From Pseudomonas sp. K2I15 (GTDB taxonomy: Bacteria; Pseudomonadota; Gammaproteobacteria; Pseudomonadales; Pseudomonadaceae): DNA of 64,000 nucleotides. Where the stretch lies: contig NZ_NIXO01000019.1 of assembly GCF_002204795.1 (NCBI RefSeq), forward strand, positions 1 to 64,000, in the 5' to 3' direction. Both the position numbers and the translations under genes were made by a program. This document shows positions 51,736 through 62,241 of the stretch, piece by piece. Within the stretch, counting starts at the first letter, position 1, and the number at the start of each line of letters is the position of its first letter. The notes beneath the pieces were generated by a model, which searched no databases, was not told the origin of the DNA, and was given only the letters and a program-made list of their open reading frames with translations.

Positions 51736-52863
51736 ATGAATGGCCTTGGGCGTGGGCAGGACCAGGATTGCTTCATCGAGGAGCAGGTACGAACAGATCG
51801 ACTGCATCAACTGTTTCGTCAGTCGTTTGCGGCCATTTTTGGCAGTTATATGGCGGCAGCAATGCTGTGCTGGCTGTGTTGGGAGCGTTTCGATCACCGG
51901 GTGATGCTGGTGTGGCTGGTGGTATTGGCGGGCACATCGTTGCTGCGTATCTCGATGTTCATGGCCTGGTTTCGCTGCCCCAACAGTGACCGTACCCCCG
52001 CGCGCTGGGAGCGTCGCTACTGGCTGACGCTGATGTTGTCCGCCGGTGTGTGGGGCGCCGGCGCCCTGGCGTTGATGCCCACCGACGACCGGCTGTCCCA
52101 GGCCCTCATCATGCTGTTTACCGTGGGCATGTCCGTCAGCGCGGTCTCGTGTTATTCGGCTTATCGCTATATGACGCTGGTGTCCATGGCGCTGGTTCTG
52201 ATGCCATGCACCCTGTGGTTGCTGTTTCAGCCGTCACCGATGCAAGTGGGCGTAGGCCTGGCAGTCCTGGTGTTTTCATCGTTCGTGGTGAGCGCCACGC
52301 GCAAGCTGTCCGACGCCCTGGAAAAGGCCTTTCGCCTGACCCGGCAAATGGAACGTGCCCACAATATCTCCACCCGCGCCGCACAAACCGATGAACTCAC
52401 CGGCCTGATGAACCGCCGCGCGTTCTTCGAACATGCGCAGTTGCTCTACGAGCAGTGTCGCCATAACCAGCAGCCGTTGTGCGCGTTGATGATGGACATG
52501 GACCACTTCAAAAACATCAATGACACCTACGGCCACCAGGCCGGCGACCAGGTGCTGCGGCAGATCGGCGGGGTGATCAGCGCGTCGTTTCGCCAGGCTG
52601 ATGTGTACGGGCGACTAGGGGGCGAGGAGTTTGCGGTGTTGTTGCCCGATACTTCGCTTGAGACCGGGCGGGACATCGCCGAGCAGTTGGTCAAGGCCAT
52701 CGCCGGGCTGACCAGCGAACCGGTCCATGGGCTCACAGCGAGCCTCGGCGTTGCCTGGGCCCGCGCGGTGGATCAAGACCTGCACGGCTTGATGAACACC
52801 GCCGACAAGGCCCTGTACCGCGCCAAAGCCCTGGGGCGTAATCAGGTGGCCGTGGCGGAGTAG
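51736..52863 (+). CDS. Diguanylate cyclase with membrane sensor region
   Basis: Makes cyclic di-GMP. The 375-residue product has an N-terminal region with about six hydrophobic helices (residues ~30-185, for example 'SFAAIFGSYMAAAMLCWLCWE' and 'MTLVSMALVLMPCTLWLLF'). A GGDEF domain follows from about residue 205 ('TDELTGLMNRRAFFEHAQ', 'LMMDMDHFKNINDTYGHQAGDQVLRQIG'). The active site is GGEEF ('GRLGGEEFAVLL') and the inhibitory I-site RQAD lies five residues before it, so product inhibition is expected. The frame is open from 51619, but 51736 is preferred as the start. Its 3' end is three bases from a convergent sensor kinase. Confidence 0.93.
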   Translation: MNGLGRGQDQDCFIEEQVRTDRLHQLFRQSFAAIFGSYMAAAMLCWLCWERFDHRVMLVWLVVLAGTSLLRISMFMAWFRCPNSDRTPARWERRYWLTLMLSAGVWGAGALALMPTDDRLSQALIMLFTVGMSVSAVSCYSAYRYMTLVSMALVLMPCTLWLLFQPSPMQVGVGLAVLVFSSFVVSATRKLSDALEKAFRLTRQMERAHNISTRAAQTDELTGLMNRRAFFEHAQLLYEQCRHNQQPLCALMMDMDHFKNINDTYGHQAGDQVLRQIGGVISASFRQADVYGRLGGEEFAVLLPDTSLETGRDIAEQLVKAIAGLTSEPVHGLTASLGVAWARAVDQDLHGLMNTADKALYRAKALGRNQVAVAE

Positions 52864-52866
52864 GGC

Positions 52867-54543
<1,677 letters not shown>

Positions 54544-54762
54544 TCGGTGAACGCCTTCTTTGCCACGGTTTGCTGAAGTTGGGATGCCAAGCTACAGACA
54601 CCCCTGGACCCAGCCAGTTCAGCGGGATTATCCACTAGATGGCAATTTAATGTCGCCACCCAATAATGACCCGGCAAAACCGCCTTCAAACCACGGTGAT
54701 CGCGACCGTCAGGGGCGCAGCGCCTCATGGTGTGCCGCGTCGGAGCGAAGATACGTTGACCG

Positions 54763-55617
54763 TTATTGCTGCACGCCAAACAACCCGGTCCAGTAGATGC
54801 CTGCATCACTCTTCGGGTCCATGGCATAGGCGGCGCCCATTTCACGGAACTGCGGGTTCATCAGGTTGGCGCAGTGCCCGGGGCTGGCGAGCCAGCCGTC
54901 GACCACTTTGCGTGGAGTGTCCATGCCGGCGGCGATGTTCTCGCCGATCTGCTGGCCGATGTAGCCCGCCAGCTCAGCCCGGTCGCCCGGGGTGCGGCCA
55001 TCGTGGTCCAAGTGATCAAAGAAGTTGCCGTTGGCCATGTTGCGGGCGTGGCCGGCGGCGGCGGCGGCGAGTTCTTCGTTCCAGCTCAGCGGCGTGGTGG
55101 CGGCAAACGCCTGGCCGCCGCACTGGCGGGGTTGTTGGCGGGCGGCGTTGATGATGTCGAGCACCTTCTTGCCTTCGGTCTGGGTCTCGCCCAGGCCGCT
55201 GGTCAGCAGCGGGCGGGCCAGCACAATGCGCCAGTCCTGGCCGTTGTTGCTCACGCCGATATCAATGAACTGCGGGTCGAGCACCACCCGGCAAAAACTT
55301 TCGCGCACGGCTTTCATGGCGGCTTCGGCGTTCTTGGGCCCGCTCAGGCTGATGGCCTGGACGTTGACCATTGGGTACGCGGCCCGCGCCAACGCCTGCT
55401 GCAAATCGCCGACACTGTTGACCGGCAACACCAGGCGCGTGTCGCTGGCCAGTGGTGGCAATTCCTGGGAACCCTGGTTGCCGCAGCGCTGAACCTGGCT
55501 GCGGTATTGATTGATCGAGTCGACCAACAGGCTTTCTTCACCCGCCTGCGCCTGGGCGCTGAACACCAGACTGGCGGCCAGCGTCGTAAGACCCATCATC
55601 AATGACAGAACGCGCAT
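54763..55617 (-). CDS. CAP-domain (SCP/PR-1-like) exported protein
   Basis: Secreted 284-residue protein with a signal peptide (cleavage after AQA, about residue 25). The C-terminal CAP domain (about residues 155-284) has 'VLDIINAARQQPRQCGGQAF', 'WNEELAAAAAGHARNMANGNFFDHLDHDGRTPGDRAELAGYIGQQIGENIAAGMDTPRKVVDGWLASPGHCANLMNP' with the characteristic His/Glu set, and 'YWTGLFG'. The N-terminal ~130 residues are a less common extension. The role of bacterial CAP proteins is unresolved. The start at 55617 gives the signal peptide; the frame extends to 55668. Confidence 0.92.
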   Translation of the reverse strand: MRVLSLMMGLTTLAASLVFSAQAQAGEESLLVDSINQYRSQVQRCGNQGSQELPPLASDTRLVLPVNSVGDLQQALARAAYPMVNVQAISLSGPKNAEAAMKAVRESFCRVVLDPQFIDIGVSNNGQDWRIVLARPLLTSGLGETQTEGKKVLDIINAARQQPRQCGGQAFAATTPLSWNEELAAAAAGHARNMANGNFFDHLDHDGRTPGDRAELAGYIGQQIGENIAAGMDTPRKVVDGWLASPGHCANLMNPQFREMGAAYAMDPKSDAGIYWTGLFGVQQ

Positions 55618-55698
55618 GGACGTTTCCCTTGAGCTTGAAAGTGCCCATGATGCGCGATGAAGGGGCATCCATGCACCCGTTGGTCCGAACTTTCTCCC

Positions 55699-56937
55699 TC
55701 AGTTCTTGAATACCGAGTGTTTACGGCCCTGGTCACACAAGGCGAACACCACCACAAGCAGGGACGCGATGATGAGGACCGACGCCACGCTGAATGTAGT
55801 TTGCATCCCGCTTCCCACGTCTGCGGGACTGGCCGTTGCGAGGTCGCCGGACACCTGCGCAAACACCGCACTCAATGCCGAGGCACCCGCGATCAGCCCC
55901 AGATTGCGCGACAGGTTGAGCAGGCCCGCAACCGCGCCGCGCCGGTCCGCCAGTACGTCGCTCATCACCGCAGTGTTGTTGGCGGCCTGGAACTGCGCGT
56001 AGCCGAGGGTGAGGATTATCAGCGGGCCGATGTACCCGGCAATACCGAGATTCAACGGCGTCAGTGACAGCAACAGGCAGCCGACAAGCATCGCCAGCAA
56101 CCCGGCAATGGTCATTGGGCCGCTGCCGAAACGGTCGGTCAAACGGCCCGCAGGTACGCCCATCAATGCCGAAACACACGGCCCCACTGCCATCGTCAGG
56201 CCCATCCAGGCGGGGTCGAGGCCTGCGCCGTGGGTCAGGTAGAAAGGCCCGACCACCAACGTCGCCATCATCACCGCCGACACCAGCGCGCTCATGACCA
56301 GGCCGGCGCTTAGGGTTGAATCCCGCAGCGTCGACAAGAAACTGAAGCCTGATGACGTGGGTTGTTGTTCGCGACGGTCGACTCGCAGGTAACGGCGGGC
56401 GAGGGCAAAGGTCAGCAACCCCAGCGGCACGGTGATGCAGAACAGCGCACGCCAGCCAAACCCCGCGATCAACACGCCGCCAATGCTTGGCCCCAGCGCG
56501 GTACCCATGGCCGACATGCTGCCCAGCAACCCCATGGCACGGCCGGTACGTTCCTTGGCCACGGTTTCGCCCACCAGCGCCATGGTCATCGCCATCATGA
56601 TCGCCGCGCCCAGGCCTTGCAGGGCCCGGGCAGCAATCAAAAGCCCGAGGGAGGGAGCCATGCCACACAAGGCGGAGGCAGCGGTGAAGAGTAACAACCC
56701 GGTCAATAGCAGGCGGCTGCGACCCATCAAGTCACCCAGCCGCCCAACGCTGACGATCACGGCGGTGATCGCCAGCAAGTAAGCGAGCACCACCCACTGC
56801 ACAGCCTGGAAGGATGCATCAAACGCCTGCACCAGGCTCGGCAGGCCGACATTCGCGATGCTGGTGCCCAAGGACGCCAGCAGCATGGACAGTGACAGGG
56901 CGGCGAGGGCGCCACGGGGTGTAGGTGATTTCATCAA
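55699..56937 (-). CDS. MFS transporter (12 helices)
   Basis: Inner-membrane exporter of 412 residues in the EmrB/Bcr-like part of the major facilitator superfamily. Motifs include 'MLLASLGTSIANVGLPSLVQAFDASFQAVQWVVLAYLLAITAVIVSVGRLGDLMGRSRLLLTG' (motif A and D1) and 'LLGSMSAMGTALGPSIGGVLIAGFGWRALFCITVPLG' (motif C of exporters). It is shorter than DHA2 pumps (14 helices), with no adaptor gene nearby. It is divergent from a LysR gene that likely controls it. Confidence 0.93.
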   Translation of the reverse strand: MMKSPTPRGALAALSLSMLLASLGTSIANVGLPSLVQAFDASFQAVQWVVLAYLLAITAVIVSVGRLGDLMGRSRLLLTGLLLFTAASALCGMAPSLGLLIAARALQGLGAAIMMAMTMALVGETVAKERTGRAMGLLGSMSAMGTALGPSIGGVLIAGFGWRALFCITVPLGLLTFALARRYLRVDRREQQPTSSGFSFLSTLRDSTLSAGLVMSALVSAVMMATLVVGPFYLTHGAGLDPAWMGLTMAVGPCVSALMGVPAGRLTDRFGSGPMTIAGLLAMLVGCLLLSLTPLNLGIAGYIGPLIILTLGYAQFQAANNTAVMSDVLADRRGAVAGLLNLSRNLGLIAGASALSAVFAQVSGDLATASPADVGSGMQTTFSVASVLIIASLLVVVFALCDQGRKHSVFKN

Positions 56938-57007
56938 GAGGCTCCTGGGTTTGACCGCTGTCAGAAATCTACGCCGTCACCTAACATGGCGGAAGGCGCA
57001 GCATTTG

Positions 57008-57022
57008 CACTTTATACGTGCG
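57008..57022. promoter_or_regulatory. Candidate LysR-type site upstream of the regulator
   Basis: GCAC (57008-57011), seven A/T-rich bases, GTGC (57019-57022): a short inverted repeat between the MFS gene and its LysR regulator. If the regulator started at the upstream ATG (56986) this would be coding, so its presence favours the GTG start at 57046. Weak evidence. Confidence 0.3.
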
Positions 57023-57045
57023 CCAAACGCCATGTGAGGTTTGCC

Positions 57046-57936
57046 GTGTCAACACCGGATTTGAATTTGCTGATCACCCTGGATGTGTTGCTCGCCGAAG
57101 GCAGCGTCGCCCGCGCCGCCCAACGTTTGCGCCTGAGCCCGTCGGCAATGAGCCGGGCGCTGGCGCGACTGCGGGAAACCACCGGCGATCCGTTATTGGT
57201 GCGCGCCGGCCGTGGCCTGGTGCCAACACCGCGAGCCCTGGCGTTGCGCGAGCAGGTCAGCCAGTTGGTACAGGATGCCGAGGCGGTATTGCGGCCGGCT
57301 GCGACGCTGGACCCGAGCCAACTTGTGCGTACGTTCACCTTGCGCACCAGCGACGGTTTTGTTGAAAACTTCGGCCCGGCGCTATTGGCGCGTATCGCCA
57401 AGGAAGCGCCCGGTGTACGCCTGCGTTTCGTGCACAAGCCGGACAAGGCCAGCACGCCACTGCGCGACGGCAGCGTCGACCTGGAAACGGGCGTGGTCGA
57501 CAGCAGTGCCAGCCCCGAGGTGCTGACCCAGGCGCTGTTCCGCGACCGGTTTATTGGCGTGGTGCGCAAGGGGCATCCGCTGAGTGAGGGCGAAGTCACA
57601 CCGCAACGCTTCGCCAAAGGCCAGCACATCTACGTGTCCCGACGCGGCCATGATCAGGGCCAGATTCATCAAGCCCTTGAAGCGTTGGGGCTGACGCGGG
57701 ACGTGGTGACCATCGTCGCCGGTTTCTCGACGGCCCTGGCGCTGGCCCGCAGCACCGACCTGATCGCCAGCGTGCCGGAGCGCCATACCGCCAACCTGCA
57801 CAGCGATCTCCATCGTTTTGCGCTGCCGTTTGCGTTCCCGGACTTCACCGTGTCGATGCTCTGGCACCCCCGCCTGGACGCCGACCTGGCCCATCGCTGG
57901 CTGCGCAGTTGCCTGCGGGAGGTGTGTGTGCAGTGA
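57046..57936 (+). CDS. LysR family regulator
   Basis: The 296-residue regulator has the HTH 'DLNLLITLDVLLAEGSVARAAQRLRLSPSAMSRALARLRETTGDPLLVRAGRGLVPT' and an effector domain beginning 'RTFTLRTSDGFVENFGPALLARIAKEAPGVRL'. This fits the NodD/LinR-like subgroup that starts with 'xTPDLNLLxTLDVLLxEGSV'. The GTG at 57046, with GAGG upstream, gives the usual short N-terminus; the frame also has an ATG at 56986. The divergent MFS gene is its likely target. Confidence 0.92.
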   Translation: MSTPDLNLLITLDVLLAEGSVARAAQRLRLSPSAMSRALARLRETTGDPLLVRAGRGLVPTPRALALREQVSQLVQDAEAVLRPAATLDPSQLVRTFTLRTSDGFVENFGPALLARIAKEAPGVRLRFVHKPDKASTPLRDGSVDLETGVVDSSASPEVLTQALFRDRFIGVVRKGHPLSEGEVTPQRFAKGQHIYVSRRGHDQGQIHQALEALGLTRDVVTIVAGFSTALALARSTDLIASVPERHTANLHSDLHRFALPFAFPDFTVSMLWHPRLDADLAHRWLRSCLREVCVQ

Positions 57937-57974
57937 GCCGAGCCTGGATCACCAATTTGGAAAGCACCGACCCC

Positions 57975-58108
57975 CGGTGGCGAGGGAGCTTGCTCCCGTT
58001 GGGCGGCGAAGCGGCCCCAAAACCTGCATCCTGTTTCTAGCAGAAAGAACGCGGTGTGCTTAATGGGGCTGCTACGCAGCCCAACGGGAGCAAGCTCCCT
58101 CGCCACAA
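57975..58108. repeat. REP pair (class C)
   Basis: The left arm CGGTGGCGAGGGAGCTTGCT starts near 57975 and the right arm GCAAGCTCCCTCGCCACAAT ends near 58108. The inner 'gttgggcggcgaagcggcccc' and 'gctgctacgcagcccaacggg' resemble the copies at 11989, 21604 and 44847. Confidence 0.85.
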
Positions 58109-58196
58109 TAGGACTGAGGCAAGTCGCTCTGGGTCCACGACAGCCTTTCAACAGGTACAATCCGCGCGGTCATGACACGAAACACCAGGAATTCGA

Positions 58197-58871
58197 ATGT
58201 TCAGCCTTATCCGTTACGAAACCCCATGCCCCGAGCCGATCAACGCGCAGATCCTGCAGATGGTGGTCGACTACCTGACCGACATCAGCATGGTCGCCAT
58301 CCCGCCGAGCAACCTGCTGTACAACGTCTACCAGTACGCGATCGGCTACGAGGTGCACCTGTATCTGGAAGCGCTGGGCGGGTCCAAGGGTATTGCGGTT
58401 GAATTGATCGTGGCGCTGGACGCGCAAGAGCAGGTGATCGGCTTCCTGCTGTACCTGCCGGTGAAGGACGATCCCGAGGCGTGCGGCGTGGCCTATATGG
58501 CGGTGCACGCCAGCCATCGGCGCAAAGGCGTGGCGCGGGCGATGATGCAGGACATGCTGGCCCGCTACCCCCATGCCGAACTGACCTGTGCGGTGGAGAA
58601 GGTGCCGGCGTTCGAGTCCATGGGCTTTCAACTACGCGGCGTGCGCGGTACCCAGGTGCTGATGAACACCCGCGACTACAGCACCGACGGCTTGATGGGT
58701 TTGCTGGATGTGGCGTCGATCTACAGCTCGCTGGAGGTGCGCCAGATCCACACCTACCTGCTGCAAAAGCACGGCAAGCGGGCGATGGTCGATGCCGAAA
58801 AACAGCGTGATCGTCACTTCGACCAGATGACCCACAAAGCACGGGTGTTCGTACGCGAAAGGCTGGGCTAA
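58197..58871 (+). CDS. GNAT N-acetyltransferase
   Basis: A 224-residue acetyltransferase with the acetyl-CoA segment 'VAYMAVHASHRRKGVARAMMQDMLARYPHAELTCAVEKVPAFESMGFQ' (R-R-K-G-V-A loop). It has an N-terminal extension ('MVVDYLTDISMVAIPPSNLLYNVYQYAIGYEVHLYLEAL') and a C-terminal helical tail with 'VRQIHTYLLQKHGKRAMVDAEKQRDRHFDQMTHKARVFVRERL', both conserved in a Pseudomonas subgroup as recalled. The substrate is unknown. The 3' end overlaps the convergent TetR gene by four bases. Confidence 0.9.
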   Translation: MFSLIRYETPCPEPINAQILQMVVDYLTDISMVAIPPSNLLYNVYQYAIGYEVHLYLEALGGSKGIAVELIVALDAQEQVIGFLLYLPVKDDPEACGVAYMAVHASHRRKGVARAMMQDMLARYPHAELTCAVEKVPAFESMGFQLRGVRGTQVLMNTRDYSTDGLMGLLDVASIYSSLEVRQIHTYLLQKHGKRAMVDAEKQRDRHFDQMTHKARVFVRERLG

Positions 58872-59467
58872 CGCGCCGCCCCTCGACTCACCACCGCCTT
58901 GATGCTCGCAAACAATTCCTCTTGCGCCTCCACAGGGCTTATCTCGCCGCTGGCCGCTGCATGAGACAGCGCCTCGGCCGCGCCGAGCATCCCGCGCAAG
59001 CCGGCCTGGCTGATGTCGCCGGACGGGGTAAACGGGGCCAGGGCATCCCGACACTTGCCGAGGAAAATCACGTCGTATTCACGCTTGATGGCTTCCAGTT
59101 CCGGGCTGCCGGCCAGGGCTGAAATCACGCCCGGAATCTCACGCCCCTGTAACAACACACAGTCGACATAACACGAGGCGATCACCCAGGCGCGGTCTTC
59201 CAGGGTAGGTGTGCTGGCCTCTATTTCGGCGGCAAACACCTGGTTCTGACGGGCGTCGAAATCTTCATACAGCGCGGCCAGAAGCCCCGCGCGATCGCCG
59301 AAATGGCCATACACCACCGGCTTGGTGACGCCGGCCAACTCGGCCAGGTGCCCCAGGGTCAGGGCGTCGGTGCCTTCTTCGCGCACCAATTGCCAGGCCA
59401 CGTCGAGCAACTGGCGTAACCGGTCATCCCGGGACAGGCGACGGCGAGGGGATTGACTGCTTGACAT
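58868..59467 (-). CDS. TetR family regulator
   Basis: Repressor of 199 residues. The HTH is 'LSRDDRLRQLLDVAWQLVREEGTDALTLGHLAELAGVTKPVVYGHFGDRAGLLAALYEDFDARQ' (about residues 10-75), with a helical ligand domain after it. The start at 59467 is chosen over 59494 because the latter would extend over the operator-like repeat. It is divergent from the quinone-reductase-like gene with a palindrome between them, so autoregulated repression of that gene is likely. Confidence 0.92.
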   Translation of the reverse strand: MSSSQSPRRRLSRDDRLRQLLDVAWQLVREEGTDALTLGHLAELAGVTKPVVYGHFGDRAGLLAALYEDFDARQNQVFAAEIEASTPTLEDRAWVIASCYVDCVLLQGREIPGVISALAGSPELEAIKREYDVIFLGKCRDALAPFTPSGDISQAGLRGMLGAAEALSHAAASGEISPVEAQEELFASIKAVVSRGAAR

Positions 59468-59482
59468 GCTTATATACCAAAA

Positions 59483-59504
59483 GTAACTTACCAACGGTAA
59501 CTTA
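59483..59504. promoter_or_regulatory. TetR-type operator
   Basis: TTACC (59488-59492), AAC, GGTAA (59496-59500) is a perfect inverted repeat. The flanking GTAACTTA repeats (59483-59490 and 59497-59504) extend it as a direct repeat. It lies between the divergent TetR gene and the oxidoreductase gene, overlapping the expected promoters. Confidence 0.65.
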
Positions 59505-59558
59505 GCTCAAGCCTACTCAATTTGCCTTCCCGTCGCTACCCCCGTAGGAGTCACTGCC

Positions 59559-60167
59559 ATGCACGCGCTGATCGTTGTTGCTCACCACGACCCTCATTCC
59601 CTGACCCACAACCTCGCCAAACAGGCCGCTGCAGGCATCACTGCCGCCGGCCACACTTTCGAAATCGCTGACCTCACCGCCGAAGGCTTCGACCCGCGCT
59701 ACGGCGCCGCCGACCATAAAGTACACCGCACCCGCGCCACGCCGCCGGCCGACGTGCTGGCGGAACAGGCCCGGCTCGACCGCGCCGACGCCTTGGTGCT
59801 GGTGTACCCGATCTTCTGGTGGTCGATGCCAGCGTTGCTCAAGGGCTGGATCGACCGGGTGTTCGTCAACGGTTGGGCGATCGACTACAGCCTTGAAACC
59901 AAGGTGGTGAAAAAACTCGGCCACCTGCAGGTTCACTTGCTGGGCGTCGGCGGGGCGGATGAAGGCGTGTTTGAACGCCATGGCTATGCTAACGCCATGC
60001 GCACGCAAATCGACCACGGGATTTTTGATTACTGTGGGGCGAAAGTGCTGACATCCGAGCTGTTGCTGGACTCGGAGAGCGGCGCCGCGGAGCAGCATCT
60101 GGAGACGGTGGCGAAGTTGGGGCGACAGTTGTTTGTTGCTGCCCTGGAACCCTGCGAAACCGCCTAA
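59559..60167 (+). CDS. NAD(P)H dehydrogenase (quinone), flavodoxin-fold
   Basis: FMN/FAD-dependent oxidoreductase of the NQO1/MdaB/KefF-like Flavodoxin_2 family, 202 residues. It has the N-terminal 'ALIVVAHHDPHSLTHNLAKQAAAGI', flavin-binding 'DALVLVYPIFWWSMPALLKGWIDRVFVNGWAIDY' (W-W-S-M-P-A, typical) and 'HLLGVGGADEGVFERHGY'. It likely reduces quinones or other electrophiles. It is under a divergent TetR regulator; its 3' end overlaps the convergent LysR by four bases. Confidence 0.93.
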   Translation: MHALIVVAHHDPHSLTHNLAKQAAAGITAAGHTFEIADLTAEGFDPRYGAADHKVHRTRATPPADVLAEQARLDRADALVLVYPIFWWSMPALLKGWIDRVFVNGWAIDYSLETKVVKKLGHLQVHLLGVGGADEGVFERHGYANAMRTQIDHGIFDYCGAKVLTSELLLDSESGAAEQHLETVAKLGRQLFVAALEPCETA

Positions 60168-61045
60168 ACCACCTGCTGTTCGAGGCTGCTCTGTATGAGC
60201 GTAGCCAACTGTGCCATTGCCGCGCCTGGCGCTGGATGGCTGCAATGCAGTTCATAGCCAAGGGATGGCACCGGCGGCAGCCCGTCGAGCACCCGCAGGC
60301 GCGCCGGCAAGCCGATGCGGGTGCGCAACGTCACGCCCAACCCGGCGTCGACGGCGGCCCAGATTCCGCCGACGCTGGGGCTGGTCAAGGCAATGCGCCA
60401 GGCAATGCCGGCGCGGTCCAGCGCTTCGGTGGCAGCACTGCGCAATACGCAGGGCGCCTCGAACATCACCAGTGGCAGCGGCGCATCTTCGGCACGCGGC
60501 AGTTGCGGCTTGTCCCGGGGGCCGATCCAGTGCATCGGTGTTTGCCCAAGGCGTGTGGAGCCGGTCGAGGTGCGGCCGGTTTCCCAGGTCAGTGCCAAGT
60601 CCAGGCCGGCACTGTCGATCAGTGCAAGCAGTTCGGCGTTGCGGCCAATCCGCACTTCGAGGCTGATCATCGGATACAGCCTGGCGAAGCGCCGCAGGAT
60701 GTCACTGAGCACATGCTCGCCAAAATCCTCCTGCAAGCCGAGGCGCAAGGTGCCTGCGGTTTGGGTTTCGTGAAGGCTGCTGAAGACGCTGTCGTTGAGG
60801 TCCAGCAGCCGCCTGGCGTGACTGAGTAGCGCTTCACCCACTGGCGTCAGCACCAGGCCACGCCCGGATTTGCTCAGCACCGGCGTGCCGACCTGTTCTT
60901 CGAGTTTCTTCAATTGCGCACTGACGGCAGAGGTCGAACGGCCCAGGCGATCTGCCGCCTTGGCGAAGCTGTTCAACTCAACGCCGGTGACAAAGGTGCG
61001 CAGTACATCTAGGTCGAAGGTGGGGCGGCGCATTTTACAGTCCAT
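60164..61045 (-). CDS. LysR family regulator
   Basis: The 293-residue regulator has the HTH 'FDLDVLRTFVTGVELNSFAKAADRLGRSTSAVSAQLKKLEEQVGTPVLSKSGRGLVLT' and effector-domain blocks 'TLRLGLQEDFGEHVLSDILRRFARLYPMISLEVRIGR' and 'WAAVDAGLGVTLRTRIGLPARL'. The start is 61045 or the Met five residues later at 61030. It is divergent from a CMD-tautomerase operon, its probable target. Confidence 0.93.
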   Translation of the reverse strand: MDCKMRRPTFDLDVLRTFVTGVELNSFAKAADRLGRSTSAVSAQLKKLEEQVGTPVLSKSGRGLVLTPVGEALLSHARRLLDLNDSVFSSLHETQTAGTLRLGLQEDFGEHVLSDILRRFARLYPMISLEVRIGRNAELLALIDSAGLDLALTWETGRTSTGSTRLGQTPMHWIGPRDKPQLPRAEDAPLPLVMFEAPCVLRSAATEALDRAGIAWRIALTSPSVGGIWAAVDAGLGVTLRTRIGLPARLRVLDGLPPVPSLGYELHCSHPAPGAAMAQLATLIQSSLEQQVV

Positions 61046-61140
61046 AAAATTGGGATGATTGGTGCTGTTTAATCTGATATTCGGAACGATCCTGGCTTGC
61101 TAGTTTTTGCCCGTCAACTGAATTGTCGGAGCGAGAGCCC

Positions 61141-61419
61141 ATGAGCAACAAATTTACCGAGCTGACCCGCGATGTGCTGTTCGCCGATATCTGGGAGCGT
61201 GACGGCCTGTCACCCAGGGAGCGCAGCTTGATCACTGTGGCCGCGTTGGTGGCGATGTATCGTCTGGAGCAATTGCCGTTTCACTTGCAGAGGGCTGTTG
61301 GCAATGGCTTGAGCGTCGATGAGCTGGGCGAGGTGATCACACACCTGGCGTTTTATTCCGGTTGGCCGACGGCGGCGTCGGCGTTGAACCTGTTGGCAGC
61401 CATCGATCCTGCGGAGTAA
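61141..61419 (+). CDS. Carboxymuconolactone decarboxylase family protein
   Basis: Short CMD-domain protein of 92 residues: 'LTRDVLFADIWERDGLSPRERSLITVAALVAMYRLEQLPFHLQRAVGNGLSVDELGEVITHLAFYSGWPTAASALNLL'. It lacks the C-x-x-C pair of AhpD-type peroxidases (it has 'MYRLEQLPFHLQRA'), so it belongs to the decarboxylase-like group. Its substrate is not known. The start at 61141 has GGAGCGAG upstream. The tautomerase gene follows after five bases. Confidence 0.92.
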   Translation: MSNKFTELTRDVLFADIWERDGLSPRERSLITVAALVAMYRLEQLPFHLQRAVGNGLSVDELGEVITHLAFYSGWPTAASALNLLAAIDPAE

Positions 61420-61424
61420 CCACC

Positions 61425-61799
61425 ATGCCCTACGCACGAATCTCCCTGCATCGCGGGAAATCTCCAGAGTATCTGCAAGCGCTTTCCCAGGGACTGCATG
61501 ACGCCCTGGTTGAAAGTTTCAAGATTCCTGAAGCGGATCGCTTCCACGTGATCCACCAGCACGAAGTGGGCGAAATGATCATCGACCCCAACTACCTGGG
61601 CGGCCCACGCAGCCACGACTATGTACTGATCGCGATCACTGGAGGCAAACGCCGTGATACCGAGACCAAACGCCATCTCTACCGGGTGCTGGTGGAGCGG
61701 TTGGAGGCCGCCATAGGGCTGAGCCCTGAGGACGTGATGGTGGTGATTACGACGACGGCGGCGGATGAGTGGTCGTTTGCGGGGGGAAGAGGCAATTAG
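61425..61799 (+). CDS. Tautomerase family protein
   Basis: A 124-residue tautomerase with the catalytic Pro directly after the initiator Met ('MPYARISLHRGKSPEYLQALSQGLHDALVESFKIPEADRFHVIHQHEVGEMI'), so the N-terminal proline would be exposed after Met removal. It is longer than 4-oxalocrotonate tautomerase (62) and fits the 120-130-residue group. The start at 61425 is decided by this proline; the frame is open from 61362 inside the CMD gene. The pair probably acts in a minor aromatic or unsaturated-acid pathway under the LysR gene. Confidence 0.92.
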   Translation: MPYARISLHRGKSPEYLQALSQGLHDALVESFKIPEADRFHVIHQHEVGEMIIDPNYLGGPRSHDYVLIAITGGKRRDTETKRHLYRVLVERLEAAIGLSPEDVMVVITTTAADEWSFAGGRGN

Positions 61800-61907
61800 C
61801 TCGGCGGCGAACCTGCTTTGAGGAAGGTGGAACCGTTTTTTGATTCGGGCCACAGAGCGGATGGCTGTCCATACGGGCAGCCCAACTTGAGCCATGGAGA
61901 AAATACG

Positions 61908-62177
61908 ATGTCGACCATTACTGCCGGTGGGGCAACTTCTGCCCCTATGATCGATACGCCCAAAGACAAGCCTGCATCTGATCAGGCACTCAATAATAAC
62001 GAGCTCAAGACGGGTGAAACGCCGCGTTTCTCGAGGGTAACTCCTGAGCAGGTCAAGCAGCTGAATGACGAGCAACTAGAGCGGCTAAAGAGATTTCCCG
62101 ACATGAGCCTCAAAGACCTATTGGCCGGACATGGCACGGAATTCAAGATGAAGGGAGGTGGCACATTCATCTGGTGA
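61908..62177 (+). CDS. Hypothetical small protein
   Basis: Not recognised. The 89-residue product is hydrophilic, with a Ser/Thr/Ala-rich N-terminal half ('MSTITAGGATSAPMIDTPKD') and a charged helix 'RVTPEQVKQLNDEQLERLKRFPDMSLKDLLA'. It ends in 'GHGTEFKMKGGGTFIW', a glycine-rich aromatic C-terminus. No signal peptide or membrane segment is present. GGAGA lies eight bases before the ATG. It is monocistronic between the tautomerase and a minus-strand gene. Confidence 0.65.
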   Translation: MSTITAGGATSAPMIDTPKDKPASDQALNNNELKTGETPRFSRVTPEQVKQLNDEQLERLKRFPDMSLKDLLAGHGTEFKMKGGGTFIW

Positions 62178-62241
62178 CGTAGGCCTGAACCCGTGGCAGC
62201 GTGGCTGTATTGCTCGAAAAGCAGCGCAACCCCGGGGGGCT

